A stretch of 20,135 bases of DNA, from contig JAUWNP010000069.1 of assembly GCA_030612585.1 (NCBI GenBank), positions 1 through 20,135 on the forward strand. Reading direction: 5' to 3'. Positions 7,755 to 13,856 of the stretch are shown one piece after another. Numbering within the stretch: position 1 is the first letter of the stretch; every line of letters begins with the position of its first letter. The position numbers were made by a program, and so were the translations under genes. The notes beneath the pieces are model-generated. The model was given only the letters and a program-made list of their open reading frames with translations. It ran no database searches and had not been told where the DNA came from. This DNA is from Anaerolineae bacterium (lineage in GTDB: Bacteria > Chloroflexota > Anaerolineae > B4-G1).

Positions 7755-8189
7755 GTGCACTTAGAAGCAATCTTGCAAGCACTGCGGGAGACTTTCCCGG
7801 CCGAGACAATTGAGGCGCAGGCGGTGCCCATAGGCGAAACCTTCGTCGAACTGTCGCCGGACTGTATCCACCCGGCCGCGCAGGTTCTTGTCGAGCGCTT
7901 CGATCTGCACCACCTTTCGACCATCACCGGGCAGGATACCGGCAGCGCGATCGAATTGCTCTATCACTTTTGGGATGGCGGTGGTCTGACATTGCGCGCG
8001 TCACTGCCACGGGAGAAGCCGCACATCGCCACACTGACCGATCTGATCCCCGGCGCTGCTTTCTACGAGCGCGAGGTGAGCGAGATGCTGGGCGTCACTT
8101 TCGACGGCCATCCCAACCCACGCCCGCTGCTACTGCCGGACGACTGGGACAAAGAACAATTACCAATGAGAATGACCAATGAAAAATGA
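7755..8189 (+). CDS. NuoC-like (30-kDa) subunit of group 4 hydrogenase
   Basis: This 144-residue protein starts at GTG 7755, with GAGAGG about 8 nt upstream. The C-terminal half carries the family signature FYEREVSEMLGVTFDGHP followed by PRPLLLPDDW, which in complex I and Ech-type enzymes binds against the NuoD-like subunit. Overall length fits the short EchD/NuoC form. The last about 12 residues (KEQLPMRMTNEK) are encoded by the start of an ACCAATGA-type repeat tract that fills the following junction, so the native C-terminus appears to have been replaced or extended by repeat DNA. It is the third gene of the hydrogenase operon. Confidence 0.88.
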   Translation: MHLEAILQALRETFPAETIEAQAVPIGETFVELSPDCIHPAAQVLVERFDLHHLSTITGQDTGSAIELLYHFWDGGGLTLRASLPREKPHIATLTDLIPGAAFYEREVSEMLGVTFDGHPNPRPLLLPDDWDKEQLPMRMTNEK

Positions 8190-8236
8190 CCAATGACCAA
8201 TGGATTGACTAACCGACCAAATGACCAGGTGACCGA
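8159..8236 (+). repeat. ACCAATGA-type degenerate tandem repeat between NuoC- and NuoD-like genes
   Basis: The core ATGACCA/ACCAATGA recurs about seven times with slippage from the last codons of the NuoC-like gene up to the NuoD-like ATG at 8237. It supplies several spare ATG and TGA triplets in all frames. Only a weak AGG sits at ribosome-binding distance. Confidence 0.8.
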
Positions 8237-9319
8237 ATGACTAGAATAACCATCCCCATCGGCCCGCAGCATCCGGCGCTCAAGGAGCCGCTCTCGTTCC
8301 TACTGACCGTCGAAGGGGAGCAGATCGTGGATAGCGCCCTGCGCCTCGGCTACGTCCACCGTGGCATCGAGCGCATCTGCCAGAACCGCAGCTACGTGCA
8401 GAACGTCCACGTGGTGGAACGCATCTGCGGCATCTGCTCGCACATCCACACCATCACCTATTGCCAGGGAGTCGAGGCGCTGCTGGGGCTGCAGGTGCCC
8501 CAGCGGGCGCTCTACCTGCGCACGCTGTTGTGCGAACTGGAGCGCATCCACAGCCACATGCTCTGGCTGGGCGTGCTGGCCGAAAATGTGGGCTTCACCA
8601 CCATCTTTATGTACGCCTGGCGCGACCGCGAGATCGTGCTGGACATTATGGAGGAACTCTCCGGCGGGCGTGTGGCCCATGCCGTCAACGTCATCGGCGG
8701 CGTGCGCATTGACGTGGACGAACCGCAAGTGGACTCGATTCTGACGCGGCTCAATGGGTTGGAACGGCAGATTGAGACCCTGCTGGGCGTGATTCAGCAC
8801 GAGCGCACTTTCCAGGTGCGCACGCGCGGCGTGGGCCACCTCTCGGCTGAACAGGTGCGCCGCTACTGCGTGGTCGGGCCTATAGCGCGCGCTTCGGGCG
8901 TGGACGTGGACCTGCGGCGCGATGCGCCCTATGCTGCCTACGACCGGCTCGACTTCCGCGTCATCACTGCCGAGGAGGGGGACGTGTGGGCGCGCACAAT
9001 GGTGCGTATGCTGGAGACTATTGAGAGCCTGCACCTGTGTCGCCAACTGCTGGCTGTACTGCCAGGTGGTCCGACGACGGTGCGTGCCCGACGCCGCGTG
9101 CCGCCCGGCGAGGTCGTCAGCCGCGCTGAAGCGCCGCGCGGCGAGCTGATTTACTACATCCGCAGCGACGGCAGCGATAAGCCAGCGCGGGTCAAAATCC
9201 GCACACCCACGCTGCCGGCGCTGAGCACCCTGCCCGACCAAATGCGGGGCGTCCACACTGCCGACGTGCCCACCGTGCTGGCCGGGGTGGACCTGTGCAT
9301 AGCCTGTGCGGATCGGTAG
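8237..9319 (+). CDS. [NiFe] hydrogenase large (catalytic) subunit, group 4, NuoD-like
   Basis: The protein has 360 residues. The N-terminal L1 motif ERICGICSHIHT gives C64 and C67, and the C-terminal L2 motif gives C354 and C357 (VDLCIACADR). All four cysteines that hold the Ni-Fe site are therefore present, which separates it from complex I NuoD, where they are lost. IPIGPQHPALKEP near the N-terminus is the typical group 4/NuoD start. The usual D-P-C of L2 is D-L-C here, and the protein ends right after CADR, so there is no C-terminal extension for a maturation protease to remove. The subunit should catalyse H+ reduction or H2 oxidation next to the membrane, with electrons from ferredoxin via the NuoI- and NuoB-like subunits. 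Confidence 0.92.
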   Translation: MTRITIPIGPQHPALKEPLSFLLTVEGEQIVDSALRLGYVHRGIERICQNRSYVQNVHVVERICGICSHIHTITYCQGVEALLGLQVPQRALYLRTLLCELERIHSHMLWLGVLAENVGFTTIFMYAWRDREIVLDIMEELSGGRVAHAVNVIGGVRIDVDEPQVDSILTRLNGLERQIETLLGVIQHERTFQVRTRGVGHLSAEQVRRYCVVGPIARASGVDVDLRRDAPYAAYDRLDFRVITAEEGDVWARTMVRMLETIESLHLCRQLLAVLPGGPTTVRARRRVPPGEVVSRAEAPRGELIYYIRSDGSDKPARVKIRTPTLPALSTLPDQMRGVHTADVPTVLAGVDLCIACADR

Positions 9320-9501
9320 ATTGGGAAATGATGCACGGATGCGCCAGCTCGTTGGCGTCTTTGGCTGGTGAAGATATACAGTCTGCGTCGTTGGTCCCGG
9401 CGGCAAGACCACCGCAACAAAACTTCGCCGAGCTCAGTCGAGGCGGTGCAGCATCCGGAATCTGCGCGTTTGGCAAAAAGTGCCCGGTAGTGAACATCAA
9501 T
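9320..9501 (+). other. Non-coding junction with dispersed-repeat material before the NuoH-like gene
   Basis: About 180 bp with no supported gene. It contains small inverted repeats (CGCCA near 9341 with TGGCG near 9353, and CGCC/GGCG around a GAGCTCAGTCGA core near 9431-9447) that look like short dispersed repeats and not operon sequence. Confidence 0.4.
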
Positions 9502-9533
9502 CTACCAATTTACCAATCTACCAATCTACCATT
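9502..9533 (+). repeat. Four exact-period 8-bp repeats abutting the NuoH-like start
   Basis: Units CTACCAAT, TTACCAAT, CTACCAAT and CTACCATT occupy 9502-9533 and end directly at the ATG at 9534. They fill the whole ribosome-binding region, so no Shine-Dalgarno sequence exists there. Confidence 0.9.
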
Positions 9534-10472
9534 ATGAATGACTGGTTATCTGCCTTGTTCGCCCTGTTTATCTTCCCCGGCTTCGGATTCCTCTTCGCCT
9601 GCGCGCTGGCCTTCCAGTGGATTGACCGGCGAGTAGCAGCGCGCTTGCAGGGACGCATCGGGCCGCCCTGGTTCCAGCCGCTGGCCGACTTTATCAAGTT
9701 AATGGTCAAGGAGGACACGCTGCCCGTCGGGGCCCACGAGTTGGCCTGCGCGGCGCTGCCGCTGGTGTCACTGACGGCGGTGCTGACCGCCGCGCTGTAC
9801 ATCCCTGTCGGCGGACGGGCGAGCAGTGCCTTTGAGGGCGATTTGATCGTGGTGCTCTTCTTGCTCAGTATTCCGGCGCTGGCCTACTTCCTGGCCGGCT
9901 GGCTCTCCGTCAGCGTCTTCAGCATCGTCGGCGGCAACCGCTCACTGCTGCAATACTTTGCCTACGAGGTGCCCTTCCTGATGGCGCTCTGCGGCCCGGC
10001 CATCCTCAGCGGTTCCTGGTCCATCTCGCGCATCGCCGCGCAGCAGTCGCAGACGGCCTGGATGGTGCTCGTGCAGCCCCTGGGCTTCCTGCTGGCGCTC
10101 GTCGGGCTGATCGGCAAACTAAAACGATCGCCCTTCGACATTCCCAAGGCCAAATCAGAGATCGGCGCTGGCCCGCTGACCGAGTTCAGTGGGCGCAAAC
10201 TGGCACTATGGTACCTCACGCTGCACATGCAGATGGTGGTCGGTATTTTCCTGCTGGTCAATCTCTTCCTGGGTGGCTGCGGCAACTGGCTGATCATCCC
10301 GGCCACGCTGATCTTCGGCATCAAGGCCCTGCTGATCTTGCTCATCCTGTCGGTGGCTAGCGTGCTCTACGCCCGGCTGCGCATTGACCAACTGGCAAAC
10401 CTCGGCTGGCGGGTGCTGGCGCCACTGGCGCTGCTGCAAATGTTGGCCATAATCTGGATCGGAGTTAGATAG
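9534..10472 (+). CDS. NuoH-like membrane subunit of group 4 hydrogenase
   Basis: This 312-residue, multi-helix membrane protein shows the NuoH/EchB/MbhM signatures: GRIGPPWFQPLADFIKLMVK near residues 40-60 (the G-P-x-x-x-Q-P-x-x-D-x-x-K-L motif) and RSPFDIPKAKSEIGAGPLTE near 200-220, which lines the quinone or proton-entry chamber at the contact with the NuoB/NuoD-like subunits. The K in DIPKAK versus the E common in NuoH follows the hydrogenase-type pattern. I chose ATG 9534 because the protein then begins at MNDWLSALFALF, directly in the first helix. No ribosome site is visible because the repeat fills that space. The stop TAG (10470-10472) is followed immediately by the next ATG. Confidence 0.9.
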   Translation: MNDWLSALFALFIFPGFGFLFACALAFQWIDRRVAARLQGRIGPPWFQPLADFIKLMVKEDTLPVGAHELACAALPLVSLTAVLTAALYIPVGGRASSAFEGDLIVVLFLLSIPALAYFLAGWLSVSVFSIVGGNRSLLQYFAYEVPFLMALCGPAILSGSWSISRIAAQQSQTAWMVLVQPLGFLLALVGLIGKLKRSPFDIPKAKSEIGAGPLTEFSGRKLALWYLTLHMQMVVGIFLLVNLFLGGCGNWLIIPATLIFGIKALLILLILSVASVLYARLRIDQLANLGWRVLAPLALLQMLAIIWIGVR

Positions 10473-10901
10473 ATGTCCCGTCTTCATTCGCTAGTCTACC
10501 TGCTGCCGGAACTATGGCGCACGCTGTTCACCCGGCCGATCACGGTGCGCTACCCCTTCGGGCCGCTGGAGTTGCCCCCCTATTTCCGGGGCAAGGTGAC
10601 CATTGAGCCAGCGCTGTGCACGGGCTGTGGGGCGTGCGTGCGCGACTGCCCGGCCTTCGCGCTGGAACTGGAGCGTGAGAGCGACACTCTGAGCAAAGCC
10701 GAAGGGTCGAAGGGCCACGAGGAGTTCCACCTGATCCACTACCACGACCGCTGCGCCTATTGCGGGCAGTGTCAGGACGTCTGCCGCCAGGGAGCCATCC
10801 GATTGACGAGCGAGTATGTACCCGCTGCGGCTGACCGCGACGCGCTGCGCGAGGAGTTCGGTAAAGATGCTGGCGCTTCTCCCCCCCATTGGGGGGGATG
10901 A
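10473..10901 (+). CDS. NuoI-like 2x[4Fe-4S] ferredoxin subunit, copy 1
   Basis: The protein has 142 residues, with two 4Fe-4S motifs: CTGCGACVRDCP (about 49-60) and CAYCGQCQDVC (about 93-103). It matches the polyferredoxin subunit (NuoI, EchF, MbhN type) that takes electrons from ferredoxin into the hydrogenase. Between the motifs a linker, LSKAEGSKG, is encoded by a dispersed repeat. The C-terminal SPPHWGG is encoded by a C/G palindrome (10880-10898) that replaces the natural stop still present in copy 2 (15996-16427). The gene follows the NuoH-like stop without a gap. By eye about nineteen in twenty bases match copy 2. Confidence 0.92.
   Translation: MSRLHSLVYLLPELWRTLFTRPITVRYPFGPLELPPYFRGKVTIEPALCTGCGACVRDCPAFALELERESDTLSKAEGSKGHEEFHLIHYHDRCAYCGQCQDVCRQGAIRLTSEYVPAAADRDALREEFGKDAGASPPHWGG
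10687..10714 (+). repeat. Dispersed repeat unit inside ferredoxin copy 1
   Basis: CTGAGCAAAGCCGAAGGG followed by TCGAAGGG forms one unit of a short repeat translated in frame as LSKAEGSKG. Copy 2 has the same unit at 16234-16261 preceded by an extra diverged unit. Confidence 0.7.
10880..10898. repeat. C/G palindrome at end of ferredoxin copy 1
   Basis: TCCCCCCCA (10880-10888) and TGGGGGGGA (10890-10898) form a perfect stem. The same arms recur at 15899-15907 and 15912-15920, just before copy 2. It supplies the last codons of copy 1. Confidence 0.8.
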
Positions 10902-10920
10902 AAGGGGGGCGTGCGTGGTG

Positions 10921-10949
10921 TTGACACGCCCCACCGTTGGTGATATACT
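10921..10949 (+). promoter_or_regulatory. Consensus-like sigma-70 promoter for the NfeD/SPFH pair
   Basis: TTGACA at 10921-10926 is a perfect -35 box. TATACT at 10944-10949 is a five-of-six -10 box, and the spacer is exactly 17 bp. The NfeD-type ATG follows at 10972 behind GGGAGGG (about 10960-10966). Confidence 0.75.
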
Positions 10950-10971
10950 TAGGGACACGGGGGAGGGAACG

Positions 10972-12321
10972 ATGAAGCGCGTACTCAGTTTGACGCTATT
11001 GGCACTCTTTCTGCTGGCCAGCCTGCCGGCCATGGCACAGCCGGATGAGAGGCCGGTCATCGTCATTGAGGTGCAGGGGGTGATCAACCCGCTCACGGCG
11101 CGGTATCTCGACCGCACGTTGCGCCTCGCCGGGCAACAGGCGGCGGGGGTGGTGGTGCTGGTGCTCGATACACCCGGCGGCCTGGAGTCCTCAATGCGGG
11201 AGATGGTGCAGGCTTTGCTCGAGTCGTCGCTGCCGACGGTGGTCTACGTCGCGCCGCGCGGCGCGCGGGCCACGTCGGCCGGCATGTTCATCACCCTGGC
11301 GGCCAACGTGGCGGCGATGGCCCCGGCCACGCACATCGGCGCCGCCCATCCCGTCCCCCTGGGGAGCGAGGTCGAGATCAGCGAGGAGATGGAAGAAAAG
11401 ATGACCAGCGATGCGGCGGCGCTGGTGCGCAGCGTGGCCACCGCACGCGGGCGCAACGCAGAATGGGCCGAGCGCGCCGTGCGCGAGAATCTCTCCGTCA
11501 CCGCAGACGAGGCGCTGGAGCAGAACATCATTGACCTGGTTGCCAACGACCTCGACGACCTGCTGCGCCAACTAGATGGCCGCAGCGTCACTATGGCGTG
11601 GGGGACGGTCGTGTTGCGCACCGAGGGCATGCCGGTGGAGCGCCATCCTATGAACCTGATCGAGCGCTTCATGCACGTCATCACTGACCCCAACATCGCC
11701 TACCTGCTGCTCTCCATCGGCACCCTCTGCCTGATGGCCGAACTGTCCGACCCGGGACTGAGTGTGCCCGGGATCGCCAGCGTCGTCTGCTTCATCCTGG
11801 CTTTTATGGCGCTGGGCAGCCTGCCCGTCAACTGGGCTGGCGTGGCGCTGCTGGCGCTGGCGGTCGTGTTCTTTGCCATCGGGCTGCTCACGGAGACGGA
11901 GGCCATCGTGACCGTCGCCGGGTTGGTGCCGTTTATCCTGGGCTCTCTGCTGCTCTTCTCCCCCTTCACCCCTACCTCGCCCGCCGCGCCCGACCTGCGC
12001 GTGAGCCCGTGGCTGATTGGCACAATGTCGCTGGGTATCCTGGCCTTCAGTTTCCTGGTGTTGCGGGCCATCATCACCGCCAAGCGCCTGCCGCCACAGT
12101 CCGGCGCGGAGCGGCTGGTGGGCCGGCGCGGCGTCGCCTGCACCGACCTGATGCCAGAGGGGCAGGTGCGCGTCGAACTGGAGGATTGGAGCGCCGTGGC
12201 CGTCGAAGAGGGGATCCGGGCCGGCGAGCCGGTGCAGGTCGTGGGCATCGTTGGTGTGCGGCTGCACGTCGCACGGGTTGAACCTAAAGAGGAAGAACGA
12301 GAAAATCAAGGAGGTACATAA
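10972..12321 (+). CDS. NfeD-family membrane-bound serine protease (ClpP-like, long form)
   Basis: The protein has 449 residues. A signal peptide occupies about 1-22, ending AMA-Q. The ClpP-class protease domain follows, with DTPGGLESS at 66-74, S102 in ATSAG as nucleophile and K143 (EEKMTS) as the likely general base, the Ser-Lys dyad of the archaeal PH1510 type. Four to six membrane helices lie at about 240-370. The C-terminal NfeD OB-fold (LVGRRGVACTDLMPEGQVRV) occupies about 380-440. Known members cleave the C-terminus of a partner stomatin, which matches the next gene. I chose ATG 10972 for its ribosome site, promoter and signal peptide; upstream in-frame codons overlap the ferredoxin gene. 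It overlaps the SPFH gene by one base (TAATG). Confidence 0.92.
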   Translation: MKRVLSLTLLALFLLASLPAMAQPDERPVIVIEVQGVINPLTARYLDRTLRLAGQQAAGVVVLVLDTPGGLESSMREMVQALLESSLPTVVYVAPRGARATSAGMFITLAANVAAMAPATHIGAAHPVPLGSEVEISEEMEEKMTSDAAALVRSVATARGRNAEWAERAVRENLSVTADEALEQNIIDLVANDLDDLLRQLDGRSVTMAWGTVVLRTEGMPVERHPMNLIERFMHVITDPNIAYLLLSIGTLCLMAELSDPGLSVPGIASVVCFILAFMALGSLPVNWAGVALLALAVVFFAIGLLTETEAIVTVAGLVPFILGSLLLFSPFTPTSPAAPDLRVSPWLIGTMSLGILAFSFLVLRAIITAKRLPPQSGAERLVGRRGVACTDLMPEGQVRVELEDWSAVAVEEGIRAGEPVQVVGIVGVRLHVARVEPKEEERENQGGT

Positions 12322-13241
12322 TGATAACGGGAACTGGAATTGTGATTGCATTGTTGTCGCTGTTGGCCGTGACCGTGCTGGCGATGGCGGTGCGCATCGT
12401 GCCGGAATTCCGCCGGCTGGTCGTCTTCCGGATGGGGCGCTGCGTCGGCCCCAGAGGGCCAGGGCTGATTTTCCTGATCCCCTTCGTGGACCGGGGGGTG
12501 ATGGTTGACCTGCGTGAAGTCTTTTTTGACGTGCCACCCCAGACCTGCATCACTGCCGACAACGCCTCGGTTTCGATTGACTTTCTGGTCTACGATAAAG
12601 TCATCGATCCGGTGCGCAGTGTGCTGGAAGTGGAGAACTTTACCGGCGCAGCGCGCGGCCTGGCCATCACCACGCTGCGGGCGGTGGTGGGCGCGATGGT
12701 GCTGGACGACGTGCTCTCCAGGCGGGACGAGATCAACAAAGTCCTGCACGAAAAACTGGACACAGTCACCGACCGCTGGGGCATCCGGGTGATGGCGGTC
12801 GAGATCCGCGAGGTCATCCCGCCGCGCGCCATCGAGGAGGCCATGACCCGCCAGATGGCGGCCGAGCGGAACCGGCGCGCCATGGTGACCGAGGCCGACG
12901 GCAAGCGCGAGGCGGTGGTCATGGTGGCCGAAGGTGAGAGGCAGGCGATCATCCTGCGCGCCGAGGGAGAGCGACAGGCGACCATCCTCCAGTCCGAGGG
13001 CGACCGGCAGGCGGCCATTTTGCGCGCCGAGGGATTCGCGCTGGCGCTCAACGAGGTCTTCAAGGTGGCGCAGGGGGTTGACAGCAAGACGCTGACGCTG
13101 CAATACCTGGAGGCGCGCAAAGCGCTGGGCGAGGGGGCAGCGACCAAGTTCGTCATCCCGATGGAGTTCGTCAACCTGGTGCAGCCGCTGGTGGCCCACG
13201 CCAGCCGGGCGCTGGCGGAGGAGCCACTGGCCCAAAGCTGA
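12321..13241 (+). CDS. Stomatin/SPFH-domain (slipin) protein
   Basis: The protein has 306 residues. One N-terminal membrane helix (about 3-25) is followed by the SPFH domain, with VPEFRRLVVFRMGRCVGPRG and ITADNASVSIDFLVYDKV as typical stomatin segments. A coiled coil from about 175 to 250 is built from near-repeats of (A/S)EG(E/D)RQA-I-L-(R/Q) at about 207-240. The C-terminal VPMEFVNLV-like hydrophobic segment (IPMEFVNLVQPL) is where NfeD proteases cut archaeal stomatins. The start is set by AAGGAGG at 12308-12314 and overlaps the NfeD stop by one base. Together the pair likely forms a membrane-microdomain and quality-control module, as established for NfeD/stomatin operons. Its place inside a hydrogenase/pyrophosphatase region suggests, but does not prove, service to those complexes. 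Confidence 0.93.
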   Translation: MITGTGIVIALLSLLAVTVLAMAVRIVPEFRRLVVFRMGRCVGPRGPGLIFLIPFVDRGVMVDLREVFFDVPPQTCITADNASVSIDFLVYDKVIDPVRSVLEVENFTGAARGLAITTLRAVVGAMVLDDVLSRRDEINKVLHEKLDTVTDRWGIRVMAVEIREVIPPRAIEEAMTRQMAAERNRRAMVTEADGKREAVVMVAEGERQAIILRAEGERQATILQSEGDRQAAILRAEGFALALNEVFKVAQGVDSKTLTLQYLEARKALGEGAATKFVIPMEFVNLVQPLVAHASRALAEEPLAQS

Positions 13242-13297
13242 CATTCCGCACAATGGGTTAGGAGCTTCCAGAATTTAAAGTATCCCATCTTGCAGCG

Positions 13298-13394
13298 TGT
13301 CATTCTGAGCGTAGCGAAGAATCTCGCCCTGGGTAGGCTTTAAGGCACCGTGGCATGAGATTCTTCGCTACGCGGCGTTCCGCTCAGAATGACA
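13298..13394. repeat. Dispersed inverted-repeat element (TGTCATTCTGAGCG type)
   Basis: TGTCATTCTGAGCGTAGCGA and the following AGAATCTC (13298-13325) pair with GAGATTCTTCGCTACGC ... CGCTCAGAATGACA (13357-13394). The right arm holds an extra about 10 bases. Outer flanks (TATCCCA on the left, TGGGATA on the right) extend the symmetry. This sequence type is a common genome-wide repeat in several bacterial groups and probably moves without encoding anything. Confidence 0.8.
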
Positions 13395-13404
13395 TTGGGA
13401 TATT

Positions 13405-13593
13405 ATTTTTCTGGAACAGCCTTATCTCACCAGCGCGCGCCACAGCCACCTGGATAGCGCCGGGTACAGCCTGGACAAAAGGCTGCCGTCCAGGGCCAGG
13501 CGCTCACGCCGCAGGGTGTGGCGGAGTCTCTGCTGGCGGCAGGTACTCATGGAAAGGCAACACCCCACTGCCGGACAACAGTGGGGTGCTTTT
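13405..13593 (+). ncRNA. Candidate structured small RNA ending at a terminator
   Basis: The segment has no supported protein but several stems, for example CCTGGAC (13470-13476) with GTCCAGG (13488-13494), and CTGC/GCAG near 13529-13542. It ends in a textbook terminator. A TATTAT at 13401-13406 could be a -10 box without a clear -35. It does not match riboswitch or housekeeping RNA consensus that I know. It could equally be decayed DNA behind the SPFH gene. Confidence 0.25.
13561..13593 (+). terminator. Strong intrinsic terminator
   Basis: Perfect 10-bp stem CACCCCACTG (13561-13570) and CAGTGGGGTG (13579-13588), 8-nt loop, followed by CTTTT. It should end transcripts from the NfeD/SPFH operon or from a small RNA before hppA. 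Confidence 0.85.
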
Positions 13594-13856
13594 GAATGCG
13601 TCACCTCACTTCCCTAATCTGCAGAAGGGTGTTCATCTGGCGCTCTCAGTGGCAGGCGAACCTCGGCTGGCGAGTACGGGACTTCGTAGCAGATCAATGA
13701 CACGTGCATGCCAGCCGGGGTCTGCAAATTATGCTCTCAGTCCCCGTCTCGTGGGCGGCCCATACAATCTAGTGCTTGACATAAGACGCTCCCGGGGACG
13801 GTGGCTGTGAGCAATGTTGGCCGAACGGCATCATTACGAATAGGAGCAAAGCCAAC

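Larger units (their letters stand above)
13242..13856 (+). other. 615-bp intergenic region: repeat, structured segment, terminator and hppA leader
   Basis: It contains a dispersed inverted repeat (about 13298-13394), a hairpin-rich segment ending in a strong intrinsic terminator (13561-13593), and about 260 bp before hppA with one dyad (CGGCTGGC 13664-13671 with GCCAGCCG 13710-13717). Short frames on both strands have no recognisable product. A TTGACA at about 13776 lacks a good -10 partner. Confidence 0.5.

Noticed and set aside
8300..9412. Minus-strand reading frame opposite the hydrogenase large subunit
   Set aside because: The plus strand carries both nickel motifs; the antisense translation has no family features.
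7690..9533. CRISPR-like array in the repeat-rich junctions
   Set aside because: The repeats are 4-8 bp simple repeats without spacers, and no cas gene is present.
10816..10971. Upstream start for the NfeD-type protein
   Set aside because: Those codons overlap the ferredoxin gene and the promoter; the ATG at 10972 begins a proper signal peptide.
13540..13600. Possible cobalamin-type riboswitch because of CCACTGCCGG near GGAAAGGC
   Set aside because: The order and spacing of the conserved boxes do not fit, and the CACCCCACTG arm is fully explained as a terminator stem.
13355..13810. 151-codon plus-strand frame in the gap before hppA
   Set aside because: It starts inside a dispersed repeat, crosses a strong terminator and reads as low-quality protein.
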